A stretch of 64,000 nucleotides of DNA from a virus: IMG/VR virus record IMGVR_UViG_3300032288_004022, positions 1 to 64,000 of that record. One strand, 5' to 3'. Within the stretch, counting starts at the first letter, position 1, and every line of letters starts with the position of its first letter. The translations under genes and the position numbers were made by a program. Below, one piece after another: positions 8,256 through 16,465 of the stretch. The notes below the pieces were generated by a model. The model had not been told where the DNA came from. It worked only from the letters and a program-made list of their open reading frames with translations, and searched no databases.

Positions 8256-8777
8256 ATGGACTTGATGATTGACATGGAGGGCCTTGCTACCGGCCCCGAA
8301 ACTTGCATTCTTACTATAGCTGCCCAGGGCTTTGATCCCTTTGGTGACGGTTACTATCCCGACAAGTTTTACTATGCCCGCGTTGATCTTGACAGTCAAC
8401 CCAATCGCAAAATTGAACAAGGCACCATAGAGTGGTGGGCCACTCAAAAAGAAGCACAGGTAGAAGCATTTGCCGAAGACGGTCGTATACCCTTGGACCA
8501 AGCACTAGACGAACTGGGCCGCTTGATTTGGCACTCCCGGCGTATCTGGGCTCAAGGCCCCACTTATGACATGACCATCTTGGAGCATGCCTACAAAAGC
8601 TACAATAAGCCTTTGCCCTGGCAGTATTATGCAGTGCGAGATTCAAGAACGGTGTTTAGCCTATGGCCTGAACAACCCATTCCCGCCACCAGTCATCATG
8701 CGTTGGAAGACTGTCGCAGACAAATTGGCATGCTACAAAATACACTTAAATATCTCAAAGTTAAGGAACTCAAATGA
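8256..8777 (+). CDS. dexA: DEDD-type 3'-5' exonuclease (T4 DexA-like)
   Basis: 173 residues with the DnaQ-like DEDDh active site: D6 and E8 in MIDMEG, D105 in GPTYDMTILE, and H147 with D152 in the SHHALEDC motif. TIEWWATQ (residues 57-64) is shared with T4 DexA and the Rv2179c-like 3'-5' exoribonuclease group. In T4, DexA (227 residues) degrades single-stranded DNA and helps recycle host DNA. It is followed by dNMP kinase with a four-base overlap, fitting a nucleotide-scavenging pair. An RNA substrate cannot be excluded. The mRNA is predicted to be leaderless. Confidence 0.82.
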   Translation: MDLMIDMEGLATGPETCILTIAAQGFDPFGDGYYPDKFYYARVDLDSQPNRKIEQGTIEWWATQKEAQVEAFAEDGRIPLDQALDELGRLIWHSRRIWAQGPTYDMTILEHAYKSYNKPLPWQYYAVRDSRTVFSLWPEQPIPATSHHALEDCRRQIGMLQNTLKYLKVKELK

Positions 8778-9430
8778 TCATTGGCATCTGTGGTTTTATT
8801 GGAGCCGGCAAAGATACTGTAGCCGACTATCTTGTGAATTTGCATCATTTTCGCAAGGAAAGTTTTGCCAACAGCCTTAAAGATGCAGTAGCACAGGTGT
8901 TTGGTTGGGACAGAACCATGCTTGAAGGACGTACCAAACAAGCCCGCGAATGGCGCGAAAAACGTGATGAGTGGTGGAGCAATCGTTTGGGCAAAAACAT
9001 TACTCCGCGTTGGGTACTACAATATTGGGGCACAGAAGTATGCCGCAGAGGATTCCATGATGATATTTGGATTGCCAGCTTGGAAAACAAACTGCGCAAC
9101 AGCCAAGATCATGTGGTAATTTCAGATTGTAGATTTCCCAACGAAATTCGTGCTATCAAAAGTGCCGGCGGAAGAGTGATAAGAGTTGTGCGTGGGCCCG
9201 AGCCAGACTGGTATCAAGACGCTGTAAATGTAAATGCAGGCCGGGGAAACATGCAGTGGTTGCTGAGCACAGAGCGCCTAAAAACTCTGGGAATTCATGC
9301 CAGCGAAACCAGTTGGGTAGGCACCGACTTTGATGCAGTCCTAGACAACAACGACACCTTGGACAATTTGTATCAACAAGTCAAAATCCTGGTTACAAGT
9401 CCGGTTCAAGATCGCCGCGACGCCAAGTAA
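8774..9430 (+). CDS. 1: Deoxynucleoside monophosphate kinase (T4 gp1-like)
   Basis: 218 residues. The P-loop is GFIGAGKDT (residues 7-15). Further family features are the lid-like Arg-rich WREKRDEWWSNRLGKN, RWVLQYWGTEVCR, and VVISDCRFPNEIRAIKSAGGRVIRVVRG, which fits the substrate-binding segment of T4 dNMP kinase and related AAA-18-type kinases. It phosphorylates dNMPs, in T4 including hydroxymethyl-dCMP, to dNDPs for phage DNA synthesis. The ATG overlaps the exonuclease stop by four bases. The 3' end overlaps the convergent zinc-binding gene by 38 bases. Confidence 0.88.
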   Translation: MIIGICGFIGAGKDTVADYLVNLHHFRKESFANSLKDAVAQVFGWDRTMLEGRTKQAREWREKRDEWWSNRLGKNITPRWVLQYWGTEVCRRGFHDDIWIASLENKLRNSQDHVVISDCRFPNEIRAIKSAGGRVIRVVRGPEPDWYQDAVNVNAGRGNMQWLLSTERLKTLGIHASETSWVGTDFDAVLDNNDTLDNLYQQVKILVTSPVQDRRDAK

Positions 9431-9794
9431 TGTCACCGCGTTTTACTTCAACGCTACAGTTCAAACACACAGTTCTCAAATTACGTTGACTGCTGTTGGT
9501 CAAATCACCATCAATGTGAAACACAAATAACTGAGTGGTATAACGAGCCTTGAACCCGCATTTGTCACATGCGGGTTTTTTCTTGTACCCATCCAATTGC
9601 CATCGAGGCACAGGCGCCTTGTGTTTCCTCCCCCGTCGCTGACAAGCAGTACACATTGATCTGTAGTACACACGGTCATATTTGTGATAAGCCACAGCCC
9701 GGGGTTGTGTCCCGCACACTTTACAAAACGGTCTCATACGGTATTTAGCACACGGACCTACATATAGGTTGTTCAAACCAGGCGTTTTTGGCAT
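9393..9794 (-). CDS. Zinc-binding HNH-like protein
   Basis: 133 residues with four CxxC pairs: CKVCG (24-28), CTAC (48-51), CDKCGF (75-80) and a late CLNC (114-117). The last two, with a VFHIDGDLTNSSQRNLRTVCLNC stretch, have the layout of an HNH nuclease (His-Asn around a zinc ribbon, with SQRNLRTVC as the usual N-L-x-x-L/V-C element). Similar proteins are common in T4-like phages of water. Enzymatic activity is inferred; it could be a DNA-binding zinc protein only. It is a lone minus-strand gene between plus-strand units and overlaps the kinase gene at its 3' end. Confidence 0.7.
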   Translation of the reverse strand: MPKTPGLNNLYVGPCAKYRMRPFCKVCGTQPRAVAYHKYDRVYYRSMCTACQRRGRKHKAPVPRWQLDGYKKKPACDKCGFKARYTTQLFVFHIDGDLTNSSQRNLRTVCLNCSVEVKRGDITWRRGDLEPDL

Positions 9795-9801
9795 TCGTCA
9801 A

Positions 9802-9807
9802 TAAATA
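9802..9807 (+). promoter_or_regulatory. Late-type promoter box for the tail sheath
   Basis: CAATAAATATT, with TAAATA at 9802-9807, 24 bases before the sheath ATG. A clear ribosome site AAGGAA lies between. This is one of the late boxes that leaves room for a normal leader. Confidence 0.65.
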
Positions 9808-9831
9808 TTAGAACTTGAAAAGGAATCCATT

Positions 9832-12800
9832 ATGGCTCTAACATCACCTGGCGTAGAAGTAACAGTAATTGACGAAAGTCAATACGTACCTTCAGCTGTC
9901 AACACAGTACCTTACTTTTTGGTTGCCACGGCACAAAACAAAGTATCCAGTGACGGTATCACTGTGGCAGCAGGTACTCTGGCTGCCAATGCAAACAAAA
10001 CTTATTTGATTACCAGTCAGCGCGACTTGGCTGCTACTTTTGGTGTGCCATTCTTCTATAACACCACAACTGGTACTCCTATCAATGGATATGAACTCAA
10101 CGAATACGGTTTGCTGGCAGCGTACAGCGCTCTTGGTGTTACTAACCGCTGCTATGTACAGCGTGCAGACATTGATTTGACTGCGCTCACAGCTAGTTTG
10201 ACACGCCCCCTGGGAACACCTCCCAACGGCTCTTATTGGGTGGATTCAGGACTGTCAACCTGGGGTCTTTTTGAGTGGAATGCAACCACTGCAAGTTTTG
10301 AACTGCAAACTCCAATTGTGATTACTGATGCAACTGATGTGGTCAATGCTGACGATACTGATCAAATTGCTGGTTGTACACCATTGGAAACCATTGGTAG
10401 CATTGGTGATTATGCTGTGACCATTGTGAACGAACATGCTTTTGTGTACTACAAAAAGTACGACAATACTTGGAACCAAGTTGGCAGCGATGGTTGGAAA
10501 ACTTCATGGCCATCAGTGTCTGGTACCAATGCTGTAGTTGGTGCAGGATTGACCGTTGGTGCAAACATGATCATCAATGGCACAACTGTAACAGTGGGTG
10601 CTACAAACACCGTGGCAGGATTTGCTACTGCAATTAACAATGCTACCATCACTGGGGTCACAGCCAGAGCAGTAAACAATCGCTTGTACATTTATGCTAA
10701 CAGTACCGCAGGCACAGACGGCTCTACATTGAACAGCGACGGTTTTATTGAAATTGTTGCTGGTCCTAACTTGGGCACTGCACTGTTGACTACACTGGGT
10801 ATTTCTGCAAGTCAATATCCTGCACCACAGTATTTCCCGGGGTACAGCTATCAACAACCCAAGTGGATTTCTGGTGCCAATATTGACCCATTGAATGCTA
10901 GACCCACAGGTTCTATATGGCAAAACATGAGTACTGCCAACAATGGTTTGAACATTTCAGTCAAAAAATACAGTGCTGCATTGGGAGCATGGGTCACACA
11001 AACTTGCCCAGCTTATGTGGGCGATTCAACTGCAATTTACGGTCTTGACCCCACCGGCGGCGGCAAGAATATTCCTGTAGGCACGCTGTATGTTTCATAC
11101 ACTTCGTTCAACTGGGAAACCACCATCAGCACAGCAGCCTTTACTATTTTTGAACGATATGCATTTGGCCCAACTGTAATTGCCGGTACAACCACTCCAA
11201 CAGGAAATGCATTTGGGGTAGGCGACGAGTTTACCATGAACTCTACACAACCTGGCACTGCCAGCAACATCTTTGCCACAGTGACCATAGGTGGAACTGG
11301 ATCAGTGGCCGACTTTATTACTGCTGTATCGGCAGCTGGAAATCCTTATGTCACCGCCAGCGTAAACAGCGCCGGTAACATTGTGTTCACACACAGCGCA
11401 GGCGGCAGTATATTCCTTGAGGATCTAACTGGAGACGCAGTGGCCACAGCTGGTTTTGCTATTGGTGCACCAGATCAAGTTGGTCATGCTCAAACTGGTG
11501 ACTCGTTAAGACTCAGTAACTTTGTGTCAACACCACTGTTTACCTACACAGCCAGCAACACTGCACCTGATTCAGATCCTGCAGACGGTCGTTTGTGGTA
11601 TTACAGTGCGGTCGATCAGGCTGATATCATGATTCAAGATGATGGAAATTGGAAAGGTTATCAAAACGTTGTCAGCGATGTGCGCGGCTACGATTTGACC
11701 TTGACCAATGCGACCGGCCCAATTATTTCGGCCACAGCGCCCACCACACAAACTGATTTGGCAGAATCACCACTGCAATTTGGTGACTTGTGGATTGACA
11801 CAAGTGATTTAGAAAATTATCCCAAGCTGTATCGCTGGCAACCACTTGGCAACTTGGATCAGTGGGTTGAAATTGATACTTCAGATCAAACCACTCAAAA
11901 CGGTATCTTGTTTGCTGATGCTCGTTGGGCCACAAACGGCACAACCGACCCAGTCGCTGATCCCTTGCCAAGCATTGTGAGTTTGTTAACCAGCAATTAT
12001 CTTGACCCTGACGCCCCCAACCCAGCCCTGTACCCACAAGGCACACTGCTGTTTAACACACGTCGTTCAGGATACAATGTGAAGTCTTTCCAAACCAATT
12101 ACTTCACAAGTTCTGCTACAGACTACAGCATTGACACTTGGTCGTCTGGTTTAACATACGCAGTCAACGACTTTGTTACCTATGATTTTGGTATCTATGT
12201 GTGTGTACAGGCCACCACAGCCGGTATAGCACCAACCAATACTGCTTATTGGGATCTAATCAATCTCAATACATGGCTCAGCGCCAGCGGCAATAGAGCC
12301 AACGGAGCAATGTGGTCAGGCCGCCTGGCCCAACGTCAAATCATTGTGCAGGCACTGAAGTCAGGACTTGACACCAGTGTGACAGCACGCGAAGAGCAGA
12401 CACAATACAACATTATTGCTACACCTGCTTATCCAGAGTTGACACCAAACATGATTGCACTCAGCAACGAGCGCAACAACACATTGTTTGTTGTGGGCGA
12501 TACACCAATGCGTTTGGGACCAGATGGTACCAGCCTGGTGGCGTTTGCCACAAACAACAATGGATTGGGCCAACCCAACGAAGATGGCAACATCCTGACC
12601 AGCAATTATTGCGGCGTGTTCTATCCAAGTTGCACCACAACAGATCTAAGCGGCAACACAGTTGTACAACCCCCAAGCCACATGATGGTTCGCACAATCC
12701 TGCGCAGCGATGCTGCAAGCTATCCATGGTTGGCACCAGCTGGTACACGTCGTGGTGTTGTGGACAACGCAACAGCAATTGGTTATATTGATGCAGCCAC

Positions 12801-13263
12801 AGGCGAATTCAATCAGATTGGTGTGAGCCAAGCTGTGCGTGACATTCTGTATGAGCGCAATATCAACCCAATTACGTTTATTCCTGGAATTGGTATCACC
12901 AACTTCGGTAACAAGACTAGTACCACAACAACCTCGGCCCTGGATCGCATCAACGTGGCACGACTGGTTGCGTTCTTGCGTGGTCGCCTGGAAGAAATTG
13001 GCAAACAATATCTGTTTGAACCCAATGATACAATTACACGTAATCAGATCACCAATAGTGTAAACAGTTTGATGATTGACTTGGTGGCCAAGCGAGCCTT
13101 GTACGATTACCTAGTTGTTTGTGACTTGAGCAACAACACTCCTGCACGTATTGACCGCAATGAATTGTGGGTAGACATTGCAATTGAACCAGTGAAAGCA
13201 GTGGAATTCATCTACATTCCGTTGCGTATCAAGAATACTGGAGCTATTGCTGCCGGACAATAA
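9832..13263 (+). CDS. 18: Tail sheath protein (T4 gp18-like), enlarged
   Basis: 1143 residues; T4 gp18 has 659. The N-terminus (LTSPGVEVTVIDES, then ITSQRDLAATFGVPFF and NEYGLLAAYSALGV) and the C-terminus (RINVARLVAFLRGRLEEIGKQYLFEPND, NSLMIDLVAKRALYDYLVVCD, WVDIAIEPVKAVEFIYIPLRI) are the conserved sheath domains that form the contractile lattice. Between them lie hundreds of extra residues with fibre-like and Ig-like character, including Trp-rich pieces such as GSYWVDSG, WGLFEWN, GRLWYYSA and GDLWIDTSD. These are probably domains decorating the outer surface of the sheath. A ribosome site AAGGAA precedes the ATG. A hairpin and the tail tube gene follow. Confidence 0.88.
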   Translation: MALTSPGVEVTVIDESQYVPSAVNTVPYFLVATAQNKVSSDGITVAAGTLAANANKTYLITSQRDLAATFGVPFFYNTTTGTPINGYELNEYGLLAAYSALGVTNRCYVQRADIDLTALTASLTRPLGTPPNGSYWVDSGLSTWGLFEWNATTASFELQTPIVITDATDVVNADDTDQIAGCTPLETIGSIGDYAVTIVNEHAFVYYKKYDNTWNQVGSDGWKTSWPSVSGTNAVVGAGLTVGANMIINGTTVTVGATNTVAGFATAINNATITGVTARAVNNRLYIYANSTAGTDGSTLNSDGFIEIVAGPNLGTALLTTLGISASQYPAPQYFPGYSYQQPKWISGANIDPLNARPTGSIWQNMSTANNGLNISVKKYSAALGAWVTQTCPAYVGDSTAIYGLDPTGGGKNIPVGTLYVSYTSFNWETTISTAAFTIFERYAFGPTVIAGTTTPTGNAFGVGDEFTMNSTQPGTASNIFATVTIGGTGSVADFITAVSAAGNPYVTASVNSAGNIVFTHSAGGSIFLEDLTGDAVATAGFAIGAPDQVGHAQTGDSLRLSNFVSTPLFTYTASNTAPDSDPADGRLWYYSAVDQADIMIQDDGNWKGYQNVVSDVRGYDLTLTNATGPIISATAPTTQTDLAESPLQFGDLWIDTSDLENYPKLYRWQPLGNLDQWVEIDTSDQTTQNGILFADARWATNGTTDPVADPLPSIVSLLTSNYLDPDAPNPALYPQGTLLFNTRRSGYNVKSFQTNYFTSSATDYSIDTWSSGLTYAVNDFVTYDFGIYVCVQATTAGIAPTNTAYWDLINLNTWLSASGNRANGAMWSGRLAQRQIIVQALKSGLDTSVTAREEQTQYNIIATPAYPELTPNMIALSNERNNTLFVVGDTPMRLGPDGTSLVAFATNNNGLGQPNEDGNILTSNYCGVFYPSCTTTDLSGNTVVQPPSHMMVRTILRSDAASYPWLAPAGTRRGVVDNATAIGYIDAATGEFNQIGVSQAVRDILYERNINPITFIPGIGITNFGNKTSTTTTSALDRINVARLVAFLRGRLEEIGKQYLFEPNDTITRNQITNSVNSLMIDLVAKRALYDYLVVCDLSNNTPARIDRNELWVDIAIEPVKAVEFIYIPLRIKNTGAIAAGQ

Positions 13264-13270
13264 CGAACAA

Positions 13271-13292
13271 GGGGGCCGATTTTTCGGTCTCC
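13271..13292 (+). terminator. Hairpin between sheath and tube genes
   Basis: GGGGGCCGA pairs with TCGGTCTCC (two G-U pairs) around a TTTT loop. No T-run follows, so it may be an RNA-processing or stability element, not a terminator. It lies just ahead of the tube's own late box, allowing sheath and tube levels to be set separately. Confidence 0.5.
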
Positions 13293-13300
13293 AGTTCAGG

Positions 13301-13306
13301 TAAATA
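13301..13306 (+). promoter_or_regulatory. Late-type promoter box for the tail tube
   Basis: GTAAATAA with TAAATA at 13301-13306, 21 bases before the ATG at 13328. A TAGGAG ribosome site lies between. Confidence 0.65.
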
Positions 13307-13327
13307 AACATATAGGAGAAAAGACAA

Positions 13328-13978
13328 ATGGCAAGCGCATCACTAAACAGAATGACAGTACCCTTAGCAAGCGATCAATCCGCTAGTGCTCAGGGCCTGT
13401 TGATGCCCAAACTCAAATATAGATTTAGAGTTTTGTTTGAAAATTTTGGAGTAAGTAACACCACAACAGAATTAACCAAACAAGTTGTCAGCGTGGCTAG
13501 ACCAAATCTAACATTTGAAGAAATCGCATTACCAATTTACAACTCAACATTGAAACTGGCTGGACGTCACACATGGGCAGACATTGCTTGCTCAGTTCGT
13601 GATGATGCCTCAGGCAGCGTGATGACTCTAGTTGGCGAACAATTACAGAAGCAATTGGACTTCTTGGAACAAGCCAGTGCCGCAGCTGGTATTGACTACA
13701 AGTTTCTGACCACCATTCAAATTCTTGACGGCGGCAACGGCGCAGACACTCCTACTGTGCTTGAGCAGTGGGAATTGTATGGTTGCTACCTCAAAGGTGC
13801 TGACTATGGTGAATTGAATTATGGCACCAACGAAGGTGTCACAATCAACATGACCATTGCTTATGATAATGCTGCACAAACCAGGACTTCAGTTAACGAG
13901 GGTGGTGTTGGTAGCATTGCCAGCGGACTCGGACGCACAGTTGGTGGCGCAGTAACAGGTGTTGGCACAGGCGCCTAA
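13328..13978 (+). CDS. 19: Tail tube protein (T4 gp19-like)
   Basis: 216 residues; T4 gp19 has 163. Family pattern: a short N-terminus, then PKLKYRFRVLFENFGV, the TKQVVSVARPNLTFEEIALPIYNS stretch, strand pairs around ADIACSVRDD, and WELYGCYLKGADYGELNYGTNEGVTINMTIAYDNA, which is the conserved outer-strand and C-terminal part. The protein stacks as hexameric rings inside the sheath. The extra C-terminus is a Gly/Ser/Thr/Val tail without charge and probably flexible. It follows the sheath gene and has its own late box. Confidence 0.87.
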   Translation: MASASLNRMTVPLASDQSASAQGLLMPKLKYRFRVLFENFGVSNTTTELTKQVVSVARPNLTFEEIALPIYNSTLKLAGRHTWADIACSVRDDASGSVMTLVGEQLQKQLDFLEQASAAAGIDYKFLTTIQILDGGNGADTPTVLEQWELYGCYLKGADYGELNYGTNEGVTINMTIAYDNAAQTRTSVNEGGVGSIASGLGRTVGGAVTGVGTGA

Positions 13979-13988
13979 GGGCTAGGCA

Positions 13989-15122
13989 ATGCCAACATTT
14001 GGTCAGCAATTCTGGCAAGGATTTACTAACGTCAATGCTTTGCGTGACTACACTCACGCAAGCAAAGTCTTTACCCCAAACTCATTTGAACTAAAACCCA
14101 GATACAAGTTTCTCTTTCATGTGAGTTTTACAATCAACAATGAAATTCCAGGGTTGAGTGGGTATCTAGCTGCCAACAATCAAACACAATTGAGCTACGT
14201 GGTCAAGACTGTGGACTTGCCCAAGTTTACCATCAACAACGAAACTCTAAATCAATACAATCGCAAACGTGTGGTTCAAACCAAGATCAACTATGATCCT
14301 GTAGTATTGACATTTCACGATGACGGTGGCGACAATGTGCGTAAAATGTGGTATGCCTACTACAATTACTACTACAAGGATGCCGCACAACAATATCTGC
14401 AACCCAGTCCCACCAACGGCAGTCTTGGTGAAAGTGCCAACAAAGTCACTGGATTTGGTTACAATGCCAAGGACATCTACAGCAATCAACGCATAGGCGA
14501 TGTCAACGACTGGGGCTACATCGGCGAATCCTACAATGATGGCACCAGCAGTGCATCAGGCAAACCTCCGTTTTTCCGAGACATTCAAATCACCGGGTTT
14601 GACCAACACAAGACAGCTACCTATGTGTTGATCAACCCCTTGATCACCAACTGGAGTCATGATCAGTATTCCTATTCAGAAGGCTCGGGCATAATGCAAA
14701 ACACCATGACCATTGCCTACGAAACTGTGAAGTACTATGCAGGTGCAGTGGGTCAACCAAGACCAGATCAAAACGTCAGAGGCTTTGCTGATCCAAGTCA
14801 CTATGATCAAACCCTGAGTCCAATTTCAAGACCTGGCAGTCGTGCCAACTTCATGGGACAAGGTGGCTTGCTGGATGCAGCCGGAGGTATCATAGAAGAT
14901 TTGACCGCTGGTGGGCCAATGGGTCTGATCGGTGCTGCGCAAAAAGCCGGCACAGCCTACAATACTTTCAAGGGCAAAAATTTAAAGAGCATTGCTGTGA
15001 ACGAAGCAGTGTCTCTGGGCAATCAAGTAATCAAAGGTGCCGTGCCTGCGGCCATGCGCCAAGTTCCAGGTCGCGCCAGTGGTATGTATTATCCCACCCC
15101 ACAGAACCCCCCAACTAACTAA
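13989..15122 (+). CDS. Second tail-tube-fold protein (gp19/gp54-like)
   Basis: 377 residues. The region from about 35 to 260 has the tube-protein layout: PRYKFLFHVSFTIN, then YVVKTVDLPKFTINNETLNQYNRKRVVQTKINYDPVVLTFHDD, and late strands VLINPLITNWSHDQYSY and NTMTIAYETVKYY. The KTVDLPKF element parallels VSVARPNL in the tube protein next door. Proteins of this kind in T4-like phages act as tube initiator or baseplate-tube connector (gp54, gp48). The final 110 residues are Gly/Ala-rich and may be disordered or membrane-active. Which T4 gene it replaces is uncertain. Ten bases separate it from the tube gene. Confidence 0.6.
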   Translation: MPTFGQQFWQGFTNVNALRDYTHASKVFTPNSFELKPRYKFLFHVSFTINNEIPGLSGYLAANNQTQLSYVVKTVDLPKFTINNETLNQYNRKRVVQTKINYDPVVLTFHDDGGDNVRKMWYAYYNYYYKDAAQQYLQPSPTNGSLGESANKVTGFGYNAKDIYSNQRIGDVNDWGYIGESYNDGTSSASGKPPFFRDIQITGFDQHKTATYVLINPLITNWSHDQYSYSEGSGIMQNTMTIAYETVKYYAGAVGQPRPDQNVRGFADPSHYDQTLSPISRPGSRANFMGQGGLLDAAGGIIEDLTAGGPMGLIGAAQKAGTAYNTFKGKNLKSIAVNEAVSLGNQVIKGAVPAAMRQVPGRASGMYYPTPQNPPTN

Positions 15123-15128
15123 TTGATT

Positions 15129-15491
15129 ATGAGCAGTATAAATTACACCAACTACAACATTGATCAAACAGTTCGGGTTTTTGACACGTTCTATGACTAC
15201 GACGTTGACATTCCTGTGGGCGACTATGACGTAGTCAACAGCTATTTCAAGTCAGTGATGACCACAAAACAAGCCGCTGACAACTTCACGGTGAGCCTGT
15301 TCAAGGTTGCGCAAGACACAAAAATACCACCCTTGGAATTGCTCAAAGTGTTTCAAGCCAGTGGTGAACAACTGGACTTGAACATCAACATGGCCTATTA
15401 TCTCAACAGCATTAGAAGCCGCGCTACACTGTTGGGCGTGGGCATTCCTGTTGTGCCAAACTTTTATCCGGCTAGAAACGTTGTGCAATAA
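15129..15491 (+). CDS. Conserved T4-like virion protein, unknown role
   Basis: 120 residues. The ATG at 15129 is preferred to an in-frame TTG at 15123, which lies directly after the previous stop. The sequence begins with a Tyr/Asp-rich strand region (VFDTFYDYDVDIPVGDYD) followed by helices (FTVSLFKVAQDTKIPPLELLKVFQ) and ends with AYYLNSIRSRATLLGVGIPVVPNFYPARNVV. The closing part is a strongly conserved-looking signature I associate with small structural genes next to head-completion genes in aquatic T4-like phages, but the function is unknown to me. It overlaps the gp4 start by one base (TAATG), so the two are translationally coupled. Confidence 0.65.
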   Translation: MSSINYTNYNIDQTVRVFDTFYDYDVDIPVGDYDVVNSYFKSVMTTKQAADNFTVSLFKVAQDTKIPPLELLKVFQASGEQLDLNINMAYYLNSIRSRATLLGVGIPVVPNFYPARNVVQ

Positions 15492-15922
15492 TGGCCAAGT
15501 GGGCACAGGGCACATACACCGTGGTCAATCGCGCCAAGTATGTGGGCAAGGGAGACCCAAGATATCGGTCGGGCTGGGAGTTCAGTTTCATGAAGTTCTG
15601 CGACAGCAACGACAATGTGTTGCAGTGGGCCAGTGAAGCTGTACAGATACCCTACAGACATCCATTAACTGGCAAGCAAACAATATACGTGCCAGATTTT
15701 TTGATAACTTATCGCACCAGAAACAACCAGGTGCGAGCTGAATTGATCGAAATCAAACCCAAAAAACAAAGTGTAGTGGAAAGCAAAATGAGCAGTCGAG
15801 ACCGTGCTGTGGTTGCTATCAATTACGCCAAGTGGGACGCAGCAACCCGGTGGTGCAAACGCCAAGGCCTGATGTTCAGAGTAATCACCGAACAAGACAT
15901 GTTTCACAACGGTCGAGCATGA
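15491..15922 (+). CDS. 4: Head completion nuclease (T4 gp4-like)
   Basis: 143 residues; T4 gp4 has 150. The opening KWAQGTYTVVNRAKYVGKGDPRYRSGWEFSFMKFCDSN is very characteristic of gp4. A PD-(D/E)xK nuclease core is visible: E30 in the GWEF segment, P68-D69 in YVPDF, and E87-x-K89 in IEIKPKKQ. gp4 (also called gp50/65) joins gp13, gp14 and gp2 in finishing the packaged head and may trim DNA. It is coupled to the preceding gene by one base and is followed by the small terminase. Confidence 0.86.
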   Translation: MAKWAQGTYTVVNRAKYVGKGDPRYRSGWEFSFMKFCDSNDNVLQWASEAVQIPYRHPLTGKQTIYVPDFLITYRTRNNQVRAELIEIKPKKQSVVESKMSSRDRAVVAINYAKWDAATRWCKRQGLMFRVITEQDMFHNGRA

Positions 15923-15927
15923 GCCAC

Positions 15928-15933
15928 TAAATA
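15928..15933 (+). promoter_or_regulatory. Late-type promoter box for the small terminase
   Basis: CTAAATA with TAAATA at 15928-15933 and only four bases (TGGC) before the ATG at 15938. No ribosome site fits between, so a late transcript would be leaderless. Confidence 0.6.
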
Positions 15934-15937
15934 TGGC

Positions 15938-16444
15938 ATGACCAAAAAATTAGAAGAGCTTTTCGATCTTCCCATCACTGCTGAACAAGTAGATTCCAGC
16001 ATACCCGCGCTACCCACCAACAGACAAACCCTGCAAGCCATTGACGAGGCCATTGACAAAGTTGATGGCGCATTGCCTGCTGTGCGTGGTCTTGAAGCGT
16101 CAGACACAGAAATGGACGAATTAAGCGATCTAGCAAAAAACAGTTACCGAGATCTCATGGACCTGGGCATGCAAGTCGACAGCAGATTTGCCAGTGAAAT
16201 TTTTAGTGTGGCCAGTAATATGTTGGGCCATGCCATCACAGCTAAAACAGCCAAACTGGACAAGAAACTCAAAATGATCGATCTGCAAATGAAGAAAATG
16301 CGCCTGGATCAACAACAACAAGCACTAGATGCCAAGGATCCCGATGCCGCAATAGCAGCAGAGACAGCACACGGAGTGGTGTTGAGTCGCAATGACTTGC
16401 TGGAACGCATTATTGGTAAAAGCCAAAACACGCAAAAAGAATAA
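15938..16444 (+). CDS. 16: Terminase small subunit (T4 gp16-like)
   Basis: 168 residues; T4 gp16 has 164. Layout: a short acidic N-terminus, then a helix pair (SYRDLMDLGMQVDSRFASEIFSVASNMLGHAITAKTAKLDKKLKMIDLQMKKMRLDQQQ, residues about 67-125) expected for the central oligomerisation helices, and a short C-terminal tail. VASNMLGHAITAKTAKL matches the family's central helix. The subunit forms rings that regulate the gp17 packaging ATPase. In T4 genes 16 and 17 are adjacent; here the large subunit lies about 12 kb away at 28397. The stop TAA is part of the next late box. Confidence 0.72.
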   Translation: MTKKLEELFDLPITAEQVDSSIPALPTNRQTLQAIDEAIDKVDGALPAVRGLEASDTEMDELSDLAKNSYRDLMDLGMQVDSRFASEIFSVASNMLGHAITAKTAKLDKKLKMIDLQMKKMRLDQQQQALDAKDPDAAIAAETAHGVVLSRNDLLERIIGKSQNTQKE

Positions 16445-16447
16445 ATA
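16442..16447 (+). promoter_or_regulatory. Late-type promoter box
   Basis: ATAAATAG with TAAATA at 16442-16447, overlapping the small terminase stop and 18 bases before the ATG at 16466. An ACAGGA ribosome-like site lies between. Confidence 0.6.
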
Positions 16448-16465
16448 GTTAACAGGATATCAAAC

